Of a stretch of 64,000 nt of DNA, positions 22,421-33,019 are shown in pieces (position 1 is the first letter of the stretch; every line of letters starts with the position of its first letter). The position numbers were made by a program, and so were the translations under genes. The stretch is taken from the NCBI RefSeq assembly GCF_022512515.1, contig NZ_JAKWBK010000001.1, positions 4,278,001 to 4,342,000 of the forward strand, read 5' to 3'. Source of the DNA: Paraniabella hibiscisoli. GTDB lineage: Bacteria > Bacteroidota > Bacteroidia > Chitinophagales > Chitinophagaceae. The notes beneath the pieces are model-generated. The model did not search any database. It saw only the letters and a program-made list of their open reading frames with translations, and had not been told where the DNA came from.

Positions 22421-25024
22421 ATGAATCGATTGAGCTTATATAGTTTTAATGTGGTGGTGTTATTGTCTGCATTTTTGGCTAAAGCATACGGCCAACCGTT
22501 ACAGTCACCTAAGCTGGAGAATAGTGCGTTACGTGTGAATTGGGTTCATACTAATGAGGGCTACCAGTTACAACGGGTATTGGTAAACGGGCAGCAAAAT
22601 TGGCGGCCCTTATCTGATGTGTCGGGACAGTACACCGTGCTTTACAGCAGTGAACAACCAGGCATGGAAGCCCAGGTTATTAAAAATAAAAATGGCCGGG
22701 AAGTCCAGTTTCCTGAGCCTGAGTATCGTTATATCATCCCCACATGGAAGGCCAATACTTCCGCTGTTTCATTAAATAAAGAGGGACGTTCCGTTTCTTT
22801 TTATCCTCAACAATGCAAAGCTGATGGCAATGGCCTCGTGTTTACACAAAATACAGATGTGGCCGATATAGAAGCCTCCTGGAAACTCGATCCTTTGCAT
22901 ACCCATGATCTCCGGGTGACTATTCAGTTAACTGCGCGGGCAGCTGGCTACTATTCAATTGCCACACCGGCTTTAACTGTAAATGATAAAAAGAAATTCG
23001 GGTGGGCAATTATTCCCGGCATTTTCCAGGGAAACAGTATCAATAATAACTTTATAGATGCTTATGCATATGGCCACGGTATTCCTGGTCAACCGGTGGT
23101 AGTAAGGGAAAGGACAGCATCCGCACTTACTTCTATCTTAACGAATAAAGAAGGAGTAACGCTGGCCGTTACTGCGGAACCCGGAGCAGCCAGGCATCCC
23201 TGGTTGTCAGATAAGTCTACTCAGTCAGAATGGTTATTAGGTTTGTCTATGATCAATCGCAACCAGCAGCTGACGCCTACTCTATATCACCCGGTACTGG
23301 GGCAAAAAAATCATTCTTAAATAAAGGCGAGTCCGTATCCTTCGACTTCAGGTTTACGATTGAAGATAAAAGCTGGTATCCTGTTTATCAGCATGTGGTA
23401 AATGATGTGTACCGTTTTGATCAATTATTAGAATTAAAGCAAACTCATTTGTCTTTGTCTCAAAGAATGGCGCAGTTACTGAATTATGTAAAGAATGATA
23501 GTACCTCCAGGTGGCGCACATTTGATTATAAAGGAAAGATAATCGGCGCGCAGGAGTATTTGGGCGGCGTTTATGGCTCTGAAAAAGATGCGGTTAAAAA
23601 CGCAGACTACGGGGCAATGTGGATGCTGGCAACTATAACAGGCGATTCAGTACTGCTGCGTACGCGCTTACCTCAGGCTCTTAATTTTAAATTGGCACAG
23701 CAGCATACAGCAAACGATTTTTTTAAAGGCGCGGCCGCAGGTCAGTATTATTTGTATCAATCTAAACGCTTCACTGAAGAGTGGGGGCTTATACAGAACC
23801 GATAGCCACTACTTACTATATGATGCTTGATATTGGAAACGTATTATTATTTGAACCGAAACATCAGCAATTGAAAAATGAGCTGCGATTGGCTGCTGAT
23901 TGGTTGCTTTCGAAGATGAAACCGCAAGGCTTTTGGGAAGTGGCTTATGATAATGCTACTAAAAAGCCAATGTTTATAGATCAGAAAGATTACCGCCCCA
24001 CTTTTTATGGGTTGTTGGTTGCTTATAAATTACTGGGAGACAAAAAGTACCTGGACGCAGCTTTACGATCGGCTGATTGGTTTATAAAAAATGCGGTAGA
24101 TCAGGGCTATTTTTTAGAGTTTGCGGTGATGCGCGGTTTGCACCCGATTTTGCAACTGCCCAGAGTGCACAGGCTTTACTCGATTTGTATGATATTACAA
24201 ACGAGCCGCGTTTTAAGAAAGCTGCAATTACCACGGCACAATACTACACCACTTCTATCTACTCACATCCTATTCCTGATCGTAGCGCCCGGAAAAACGG
24301 AAGCAGGGAATTGGAGGATTGGCAAATAAGCCAGGTTGGACTAAGTTTTGAACATGGTGGAACTTTAGGTTCAGCTAATCCCAGCGGGCCTATCCTGCTG
24401 GCTAGCCATGCAGGCATGTTTATCCGTTTTTTTGAACTTACTAAAGATTCTCTTTTTCTAAAGATGGCCCGAACCGCGGCATTAACCAAGGATGCTTTCG
24501 TTGACCCCGCTACAGGTGTGGCTTCTTATTACTGGAGCGCTATGAATAAAGGTGCCGGACCTTTTCCGCATCACGCCTGGTGGCAGGTAGGCTGGATCAC
24601 AGATTATTTAATGTCGGAGTTGTCCCTGCGATCTGGCGGACGCATTGAGTTTCCGTCAGGATTTGTGACACCCAAAGTGGGGCCACATAAAACGTTTGGC
24701 TTTGGCACTGGTAAGATATTTGATGAGCAGGCAAGGCTGGCATTTATGGATCAGCTGGTGTCTTTTGACAACCCGAATATAGATTACCTCTGTGCCCTGA
24801 ACCTGCAAACTAAAAGGTTTTACCTGTTTGTGCTGAATAATGATATTGAAACACAACATGCCGGTTTGCAAATTGACCCCTCTCATTTTATAGCGGGGCA
24901 TCGTTTACAACTTCAATCCGTTAAATGTTTATCGGCTAATGCAGAACGGGTGCAGTTTTCATGGGGAGATAAAATAAACATAGCTCCTTATGGCCTTCAG
25001 GTGTACAGCTTTCAATTCGATTAA
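22421..25024 (+). CDS. Large exported protein A, predicted beta-sandwich plus (alpha/alpha) toroid, function unknown, three frameshifts
   Basis: About 867 residues after repair. The signal peptide ends AKAYGQ. Residues 1-300 look beta-rich (YQLQRVLVNGQ ... ALTVNDKKKFGWAIIPG). The middle has repeating helical hairpins with aromatic-rich turns (NADYGAMWMLATITGDS, YRPTFYGLLVAYKLLGDKKYL, AQSAQALLDLYDITNEPRF), the look of six-hairpin glycosidases and lyases. A signature PHHAWWQVGWITDYL then RSGGRIEFPS is shared with proteins B and C (HH/NH ... DYL ... SGG/SNG ... FPS). Frame changes lie near 23305 (A run), 23785 (G run) and 24115. The gene starts 10 nt after DUF5017 and ends 9 nt before protein B. 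I do not recognise a characterised family. Glycosidase or lyase activity is inference. Confidence 0.7.
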
Positions 25025-25033
25025 ATAGAGAAT

Positions 25034-28000
25034 ATGCATTGGAGTAGAACGATAAAAATGATATTGCTTTTATTAATGATCCAGGTAAAGGCAGATCTGT
25101 ATGCGCAAAAGGCAAACTATCTCTTGCTGGGAGCAGACTTTCAGTTCAAAGGAAAATGGTTTGCAGAAACAGACAGGGAAACGATGAGCGGTCAGGTTCT
25201 GCGGTATATAGGCGGTGCCGGCGATGCGGCAACCGATGCTATTACGGTAATAGATATTAAAGAGGCGGGTCGTTTTACTGTTTGGATGCGAACGCCCGAT
25301 TTTGATATGAATCCCGGTACAAGGTTTATTCAACTATCTGTAGGCAACCTCTCGCTAAAAAAGCCGGAGGGCATGGGCAGCAGGGATATTTATGGGAGAA
25401 GGTGGGAGCGATTGACTTGAAAAAGCAGCAACCTTATTAAGACTTCACAATTTCAATTATGGAAGATGTGATGGCATCCTTTTCCTACAGGACAGTACAG
25501 TTAATCCTAATAAAGTAGAAAAGAACACACTTCTTTCGTGGAAAATACGACCCAATGAACAACCTGTTTTATCAGATCAGCAAGCTACAGCAAGTGCGCC
25601 GCTCTCCTTAAACGCTTCTGATAAAATAATTGCTGCTATGGAGAACCAGGTACTTCGTGTACAGTTTGTTAAAGCGGCGCCAACCAAAAAGCAATTGCCT
25701 GCCGCACGGAAATAAAAAAGGATGGTAAATGGCTACAGCTAGGCAGTTCGATAGAAGATCATAAGGTCTATTTGATCTATGGAGATACGGCTACCATTGG
25801 GTTTAATAAGTATTATCCAACCTGGGACAATAAAGCATTGAATGCACACTTTCTTTTTGAGGGTACAAAATATGAGGTACGCAAACCCGGCGACGAATTT
25901 AATCCGTTTCAGGCAGGGAACTTTAGCGAAGCTATTCCCGTATCAGCCACTGCTATTGATCAGCAAACGATCGAAGTGCAATATGTAACGCGTAATGGCT
26001 CTGTAATTACTGGTTTATGGTCGCTCGCTACAGGTAAAAAGCATATCGATCTACGTTTAACCTGTAAAACAGCGCGTGCGGGATTCTACAGCATAGGTGT
26101 TGCCGCCTTCCAGGCCATTGCCGATCAGGAGTTGCATAATGTAATGATGGCCCCGATGTTTCAATACAAACGTTTATCAGACGGACCGCAAATGATGCTT
26201 TCATCGATGATGCAACAGCCACTGGCTATTGTTTCATCAAAATCGGAACAGGGGGTTATATCCGCCTATATGGCAGCAGATCTGAAATCTTTTCCCAAAG
26301 ACTGGGGTTCGGTAGACTTCGCACCGGTGGGCTTCACGCTTAAAAATTATCAAAATCAACTGCAGCCCGTAATGTTTTCGCCGGTATTTGGCATGAAAGA
26401 TTCCAGATATCAGCAGGATCAGTTGATCGACCGTCACTTTGTTATAGGTATCACTCCGGGCGACTGGGATAGCGCCTTAGAAGAGGTCTCCAACGAAGTG
26501 TTCGAGGTAAAGGATTATAGAAAACAGCAGGATGTATCGCTTACAGATGCGGTATTTAATATGATTGAACTGGCAAAAAATGATAGCGCGGTGGTTGGGC
26601 GCCTGGGTTGAAGGGCTTTTATGATATTGAGGGAGATCCCAAAACTGCGCCAACCGTAGTAAACGCTACTCCGTTACTCAATGTATCGCTACCAATACTG
26701 CAAAATGATGAACAATTATATCTGTCGCGCGCACTGCCTACAATAGAATTTACGATGTCCAGGAGTGGATACCGGTGGGCGACAGATATCGTTCCTACTG
26801 CATTTAATGCTACGCGAGAAACTTTAAAGCTAAATCCGTATCAGTCGCAGTTTACTACTTCCTATTACTTAGGGTTGCACCGTTTACTGGGAGAGCTGAA
26901 TCCCTGGCTCACCAATATCGCATTACCGGGAGACAGTCTCAGGGCGGTAAAAGGATATTCCACCGATTTTCACAAATGGAATCAGGCATTATGGGCTTAC
27001 CGGTTAACAGGACAAAAAAATGGTTAGAAGTAGCAGAGAAGGATGCTGATAACTTTATCCGCCAGAAAATCTATACCAACACCAATAAGCTGTTGAGTCA
27101 TATTCTTTTTACAATGCTTCTTTTTATGCACCCTGGTGGGATTTGCTGGATCTGTACGAAACAACAAAAGATAGTAAATGGCTGAAAGCAGCGGGGTATG
27201 GTGCTTATTTTACTATTGCAGGAATAAGAAGTTATCCGAAGGTGGAAGACCAATTGCAGACCATTCATCCGGGTGGGCATTATGATGGCGTAACACGTAT
27301 CTGGTGGAAAGGAAACGGTCCATACCGCTTAGGTTTTCCTCGAAAACAGGGAGATGTGCAGGAAAAGAAAGTACCTGAATGGGTGGTGTCCCCCGTAGGT
27401 TTAGGCCTGGAGCAACCCAGTACTTATTTCACAAGGGTAAAAGGACAAAACGTGCACCCGGTATTTATGAGTAGCTGGGCTCCACACTTGTTGCGTATAT
27501 TCCAGTTTACTCAAAAACCTATCTACGAGATCTATGCCCGCAATAGTGTAATTGGCCGCTACGCCAATTACCCCGGTTATTATGCAACAGGATTTACTGA
27601 TGTACCTATGTCAGCAGCATTTCCATATAAAGGTCCTGATGTGAGCTCTGTGTACTACCATCATATCCCGGCTCATATTGCTTTTAGCCTTGATTATTTA
27701 ATTACGGAAACTATTCAGCGGTCAGGCGGACATGTAACATTTCCTATAGTAAGCAGGAGGGATTTGTGTGGTTTAATAATCGTGTTTATGGCGGTGGTAA
27801 GGGGAAGGTCTTTGATGATGAGCAGGCAGCCTTACATATGCAAAAAGGGCTGGTGTCTGTCAGCAATCCTGAGATCAACTATGTAACTGCAATATCTGAC
27901 AAGAAGTTTTGGATATTGCTTTCGTCGGAAGCCGATACAGAGCAAACCGTTAATTTGAAATGGTCGCAAAAAACACTTGCTAAAAAGAACGGTACGGCTT

Positions 28001-28431
28001 TGGCATATGATCGTGACGGGAAATCTGTTTCCCTTGATTTTAAAGAGGCATCTGCGAATGTTACATTACCAGCCAGGGGTTTCAAAGCAATTGCGCTCTC
28101 TTTGGAATCCACTATTGCAGCTGTGAAGTATCCCCCGGTTAAGAACGGCATGAAGGTAATAGATCTGGGAGCACCCTGGGGAAAGGTATTTCTTTTTCGT
28201 ATTCGCTCGCCATTTGGGTGGGATACCTTTTATGGGTTTGCCGAAACCGCGCCTTTAAAGAATTATTCCGTTACTGTTACCTGTGATAGGAAAACACAAG
28301 AGATTAATCATTATCCCTACGAGTGGAGTTATAATAAACTGCCGATGAATGAACCGATATCTGTGGAGTTGATTTTTAAAGATGATAAATCCAGGACCAT
28401 ATCCAAGCAAATCGTATTCAATGAAAACTAG
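25034..28431 (+). CDS. Large exported protein B, toroid paralogue with extra N-terminal sandwich domain, function unknown, about six frameshifts
   Basis: About 1130 residues after repair. A signal peptide ends LYAQ. A first domain of about 130 residues (GADFQFKGKWFAETDRETMSGQ ... FTVWMRTPDFDMNPG) looks like a small beta-sandwich carbohydrate-binding module. A second beta-domain, a helical toroid (KWNQALWAYRLTGQKKWLEVA, WWDLLDLYETTKDSKWLKAA) and a C-terminal beta-domain follow. The family signature YYHHIPAHIAFSLDYL then RSGGHVTFPS corresponds to those of A and C. Frame changes lie near 25395, 25690, 26605, 27018, 27105 and 27745. Its stop overlaps the start of the SGNH gene by 11 nt, implying translational coupling. 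I cannot name the family. Confidence 0.68.
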
Positions 28432-29842
28432 TCAGCTATTCAAGTATGTTTTTGTGATGGCCAGCCTTTTAATACCTTTTATAATGCTGGGACAATCTAA
28501 TACTGACAAGGATAAGATCGCTGCTTCACAGGCCGGAGCTTCTCCTGTTTATTTTGAAGTAGTCGCTTCTGAGATTCCGTTGGTGGCGCCGGGTAGTTTT
28601 CAAAATGAAATAGAATGCCAGGTTAGATCGGGCATTCCTGGTTTTTTAGAAAAGGCCCAAAAAGGGCAGGACCTGGTAGTGGCTTTTATAGGAGGCAGCA
28701 TTACGCAGGCTAATTCTGGTTACCGGCTTCAAACTGCCCGCTACCTGGAGCAGTATTTTCCCAAGGCTCGTTTTAAGTGGATCAATGCAGGTGTGTCTGG
28801 TACCGGTACAGATCTCGGCGCTTTCAGGATCAAAGAACAGGTGTTGCAATATCATCCCGATCTTATTTTCATTGAGTTTGCCGTTAATGGTGCTTATCCT
28901 GATGGTATGGAGGGCATGATCCGCCAAACTATCAGGCACAATCCGGGTACTGATATTTGTTTGCTCTATACTATTTTGACTGGTCAGACTGCATTTTATC
29001 AAAAGAGCGAACTGCCTGCCAATATTAAAGGGCTGGAGCGTGTAGCAGATTACTATGGCCTTCCATCTGTTCAGTTAGGCATGGAGGCAGCAAGCCTCGA
29101 AGCTGCAGGAAAGCTGGTTTGGAAAACAGGCACAGAGCGGTATGCGGACAAGATCATGTTTTCCGAAGATGGGATTCATCCTTCAACTGTCGGTGGTAAT
29201 CTATATGCAGCTGCTATAGCCCGTTCTCTTTCAAAAATGGAATTACAAAAGCAGTATAGGAAACAAGAATTACCAGCTCCTTTAATTACTGCTGACTGGG
29301 ATGCGGCTACTATGGTAGCGCCTATTGCTATCGCTGATCAAAGTAAGGGGTGGCAGTCGATAGCCGCTGCAGTTAATCCCCATCTTCAAAAATTCAGCGG
29401 ATGGTTTACTAATATTTATACGGCATCTGCACCGGGCGCTTCTTTTAGATTTCGTTTTAAGGGTGATATGATAGGTGTCTTTGATATAGGTGGTCCGGAA
29501 GTGGGGCAACTCGAATGGATCATAGACGGTAAACCGGTTCTTCTAACCAAACAAAAACAGGGAAGCTTTATGTACTACCAGGCTGAAATCGCTGATGCTA
29601 TAGGTGCAACCGCTCTAAACAGGTTTAACGCCTACTGCAACAATCGTTATCGCGGACAATTCGATGTAATAAGATTACCTGAAGGCACACACGATGTAAA
29701 GGTTTATGTGTCTTCACAAAAGTCTGATAAGTTAAAGATATTATCGCCGGACCAAAGAACAGATATTGAAGCTCATCCGGAAAAATATGATCAGTCTGTT
29801 ATTTACCTGGGCCGCATTTTAATAAGGGGAACAGTACTTTAA
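28421..29842 (+). CDS. Exported SGNH/GDSL hydrolase (probable carbohydrate esterase)
   Basis: Intact, 473 residues. The start at ATG 28421 overlaps the end of protein B by 11 nt. A signal peptide is followed by a beta-rich stretch. The SGNH blocks come next: block I AFIGGSITQ with Ser nucleophile, block II around NAGVSGTGTDLG (Gly), block III EFAVNGA (Asn), and block V SEDGIHPS with the Asp/His pair. The C-terminal 180 residues form another beta-domain (FRFKGDMIGVFDIGG). Role is probably removal of O-acetyl or similar esters from the glycan so that the glycosidases can act. The acyl group is not deducible. Absence of frameshifts here contrasts with its neighbours. Confidence 0.82.
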   Translation: MKTSQLFKYVFVMASLLIPFIMLGQSNTDKDKIAASQAGASPVYFEVVASEIPLVAPGSFQNEIECQVRSGIPGFLEKAQKGQDLVVAFIGGSITQANSGYRLQTARYLEQYFPKARFKWINAGVSGTGTDLGAFRIKEQVLQYHPDLIFIEFAVNGAYPDGMEGMIRQTIRHNPGTDICLLYTILTGQTAFYQKSELPANIKGLERVADYYGLPSVQLGMEAASLEAAGKLVWKTGTERYADKIMFSEDGIHPSTVGGNLYAAAIARSLSKMELQKQYRKQELPAPLITADWDAATMVAPIAIADQSKGWQSIAAAVNPHLQKFSGWFTNIYTASAPGASFRFRFKGDMIGVFDIGGPEVGQLEWIIDGKPVLLTKQKQGSFMYYQAEIADAIGATALNRFNAYCNNRYRGQFDVIRLPEGTHDVKVYVSSQKSDKLKILSPDQRTDIEAHPEKYDQSVIYLGRILIRGTVL

Positions 29843-29887
29843 TAATGTATCCGTATAACAAATTTATTCACTGTAAAAATTTTTCAC

Positions 29888-30976
29888 ATGATTAAATTTT
29901 CATTGGTTCTATTTGCCTTTCCATTACTTTCCTACTGGAATTCGTGTAGTAAATATGACAGCCCTGTAAATGATAATCCAGAATTTAAAAAGACATCTTT
30001 GACAGCTGACTGGAGTTTTACGCTGGGCGATCGTTCTGTTTTATCCCAGAGCGCATTTCCGTCTACTGATAGCGGCTATTATACAGATGGAGCCATACCG
30101 TTGATTAAATTAGGTAGCCAATACTATGGCTTTTGGGCCAGGTATCGTAACTACAGAACTGTTGCCAGTTCCCCGCTATTACAAAATCATTTGGGTCAGC
30201 TCAATCCTTTAACGCCTGTATTTGGAGGTAACCAGCCCAATAACGGAACGGCAAATGGGTTTAATGACGGTGGCATGTGGTTTATTGGAGTAAGACAATT
30301 AAATGATGGTCGCTTAGCGGGCTTTTTCCATGCCGAAACGCATTGGTATCCCAGAACTACGCAGGGGTGGTATGCCTACAAATCTATAGGCGTAACCTAT
30401 TCAAGTGACAGTGGCAGATCATGGGGAGCTCCTTACCAGATATTAAAACATGAGCTGGATAAACCCACAACACCTTCCTGGTCCGGGCTCGGGGATGGAG
30501 CTGTAATCTATAATCACCTAAATAATAAATACTATTGTTATTACACGCCTGCTACCGGAGTTACATCTATTTGTATGGCTGTTTCATCAGATCAAAACGG
30601 CTACGTAGGTTCCTGGAAAAAATGGTATAACGGATCGTTTTCCGAACCTGGTTTAGGAGGTAAGCAAACGGCATTATCTCCACTTACCACGAACCCTGGC
30701 TCTAATCCTTCCGTTCACTGGAATACTTACCTGAACAAATTTGTAATGATATGGCATGGATGGGATGGTAAATTATATATTTCGGCGAGCACCAACGCCG
30801 AAACATGGGAAAATCCAAGATTGTTATTGCAAGATGGACCTAAAGCCTGGTATCCGGCAATTATAGGAACCACCAGTGTAGAAGGAGGTCAACAGATTCA
30901 ATTATACTACGCTTTTGATTTTAGAGCAGACGGCAGAAGAACCCTGGCTTCCCGTACAATCACATTTCAGCTGTAA
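29888..30976 (+). CDS. Beta-propeller lipoprotein with Asp-box, glycosidase/sialidase-like
   Basis: Intact, 362 residues. The N-terminus has a hydrophobic run ending at Cys20 (LLSYWNSC), a weak lipobox. The sequence is a repetitive beta-propeller with a clear Asp-box SSDSGRSWG near residue 175 and similar blades (LYISASTNAETWENPRLLL). Asp-boxes occur in sialidases and related propellers. I do not see the arginine triad of true sialidases convincingly. It may therefore be a GH-like propeller or a binding protein. It sits between the SGNH esterase and GH97 on the same strand. Confidence 0.6.
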   Translation: MIKFSLVLFAFPLLSYWNSCSKYDSPVNDNPEFKKTSLTADWSFTLGDRSVLSQSAFPSTDSGYYTDGAIPLIKLGSQYYGFWARYRNYRTVASSPLLQNHLGQLNPLTPVFGGNQPNNGTANGFNDGGMWFIGVRQLNDGRLAGFFHAETHWYPRTTQGWYAYKSIGVTYSSDSGRSWGAPYQILKHELDKPTTPSWSGLGDGAVIYNHLNNKYYCYYTPATGVTSICMAVSSDQNGYVGSWKKWYNGSFSEPGLGGKQTALSPLTTNPGSNPSVHWNTYLNKFVMIWHGWDGKLYISASTNAETWENPRLLLQDGPKAWYPAIIGTTSVEGGQQIQLYYAFDFRADGRRTLASRTITFQL

Positions 30977-31010
30977 AAAAGGACATCCGTAAGAACAGTA
31001 AATACAAAAA

Positions 31011-33009
31011 ATGAAACAAGCAAGCAATAGAAATACTTTAACCAGATTTAATTGTTTGGTAGACGTTGCTTGTATATTTCATCTCAGGCATATTAGCCGT
31101 ATCCTGGCCTTAAGCATTGGCGTATTACTTACAACATGTATAACAGGGCATAGTACTGAGCAGCCATTGATCCTTAAAAGCCCTTCGGGTTCCCTGGTAG
31201 TTAGTATAATTAAAAATGAGCAGGGTGTTTTTTATACCATATCAAAAAATGGGCAAAGGCTGATCCAAAATTCCCGCCTCGGCCTGGATATAGCAGGCAT
31301 GCCTTTAATTGACAATATCACTTTTCCCGCACTTATTAAAACCAGCGATGTTCAGGAATCTTTACGTCTTCTTAAAAATAATTACAGAGACCGTTATATA
31401 TCTTACAAAAGATACCAGGTAAGGATAGGTAAGGCTTTGATCGAATTTGCTGTATTTGACGATGGTTGTGCTTTTCGCTACAAGTTACCACAGGGGAAGG
31501 TGCACATTACAGGCGAGCAGACCAGTTTTGTTTTAGAGGGCGACAGACCTGTTTGGTTTTTCGAACGTACCAATAACTGGAAATTGAAATCGTATGCTGG
31601 ATGGTGGATGCAAACGCGCGCGGACAGCCTGGACAAAATTTCTCCTACCGGTCCTGTGCAAGGCAAGCCGCTTGTGGTGCAGCTTCCTAAACAACAGTAC
31701 CTGTTTATAACAGAAGCCGGATTGTATAATTACAGTGGTATGCGTTTGAAGGCGAAAGGCAATAGTCTTTTGGCAGATTTTACCGAGGGGGAAGCCGGCT
31801 TTTATGTAAACAGTTCGGCAAACTCTTTTACTCCATGGCGGGTAATTGGTTGGGCGGCGGATCTGAACGGGTTAGCTAACCAGCTTATCGTAGCTGCTTT
31901 AAATCCGGCTCCGGATAAAATATTATATAAAAATATCGCTTATTTAAAACCGGGGAAAAGCGCCTGGAGCTGGATCAGCCGCAGTGAAAATTACTTAGAT
32001 CCCGCTACAGAGAAAAGCATTATCGATGCAGCTGCTCAATTAAATTATAACTATACATTGATTGATGACGGTTGGGAGCAGGCGTGGACAAATAAATGGG
32101 AAGTGTTAAAAGATCTTGTAGCATATGGAAGAGAAAAAGACATTCAGCTTTGGGTGTGGAAGGATTCTAAATTTCTCAGGGATACGATTTATAGAGACGC
32201 TTTCCTGGATACGCTGAGCCGTTTGGGTATTGCGGGGATTAAAATTGATTTTATGAATAGTGAGGCGAAAGACCTGATCGATTTTGAGATCGGTTTTTTA
32301 AAAGCCGCGGCAAAAAAGAACTGATGGTTAACTTTCATGGCTGCCATACTTCTACCGGGGAGTTTCGCACCTTTCCAAACGAAATGACCCGAGAAGGCGT
32401 GAGGGGAATGGAGCTGAACATAATGAATGAGCCTATTCCTGCCTCGCACAATGCTGCCCTGCCCTTTACCCGTTTTATGGTGGGGCATGCCGATTATACC
32501 CCGGCTTTTTCAGCAACAAGGGGCCTACCAGTCTTACCCACCAGTTGGCGCTTTTATACCTGCTGGAATCGCCTTTTCAATGCATTGCTGAAAATCCGGT
32601 GACGTTGCTCAACGATCCATTGTATAAACCCATTATACCGCTGATCAGAGATTTGCCTGTTACATGGGATAGTACCATTGTGCTTCCGCAGAGCAAGATG
32701 GGCAGCTGCGCTATTATAGCGAAGAAGCACGGACGCGATTGGTATGTGGCAGCCATCAATGGCGGGAATAAAGAACTGAAGATCCAATTGGACGTATCTT
32801 TTATCCGGCAAGTGCCAAAATATAAAGCCACTCTTATAACTGATTATGACAATGGCTTCAAAACTTCAAATTTCTCTTCAGAGCAGTTGAAAACAATGAA
32901 GGTTACACTTGCTCCGCAAGGTGGCTTTGTAATGTGTTTAACACCTGCTGGTGTGCAGCCTTCCGCGCATAATATCAATGCAACAAAACATAAAATTTCA
33001 AATCCGTAG
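31011..33009 (+). CDS. Exported GH97 glycoside hydrolase, probable retaining alpha-galactosidase type, two frameshifts
   Basis: GH97 (SusB family), about 666 residues. A long N-terminal leader contains a hydrophobic segment (ILALSIGVLLTTC). The N-terminal beta-supersandwich begins SPSGSLVVSIIKNEQGVFYTIS. The TIM barrel carries YTLIDDGWEQAW, IQLWVWKDSK and GIAGIKIDFMNSEAKD. An Asp in the KxDFM segment is the nucleophile of retaining GH97 alpha-galactosidases, whereas inverting SusB-type enzymes use Glu residues here. HGCHTSTGEFRTFPN and REGVRGMELN supply acid/base and calcium ligands. Frame changes lie near 32320 (A run) and 32530 (G run). It ends 10 nt before protein C. Family secure; alpha-galactoside preference is inferred from the Asp. 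Confidence 0.85.
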
Positions 33010-33019
33010 TCTTATTACA

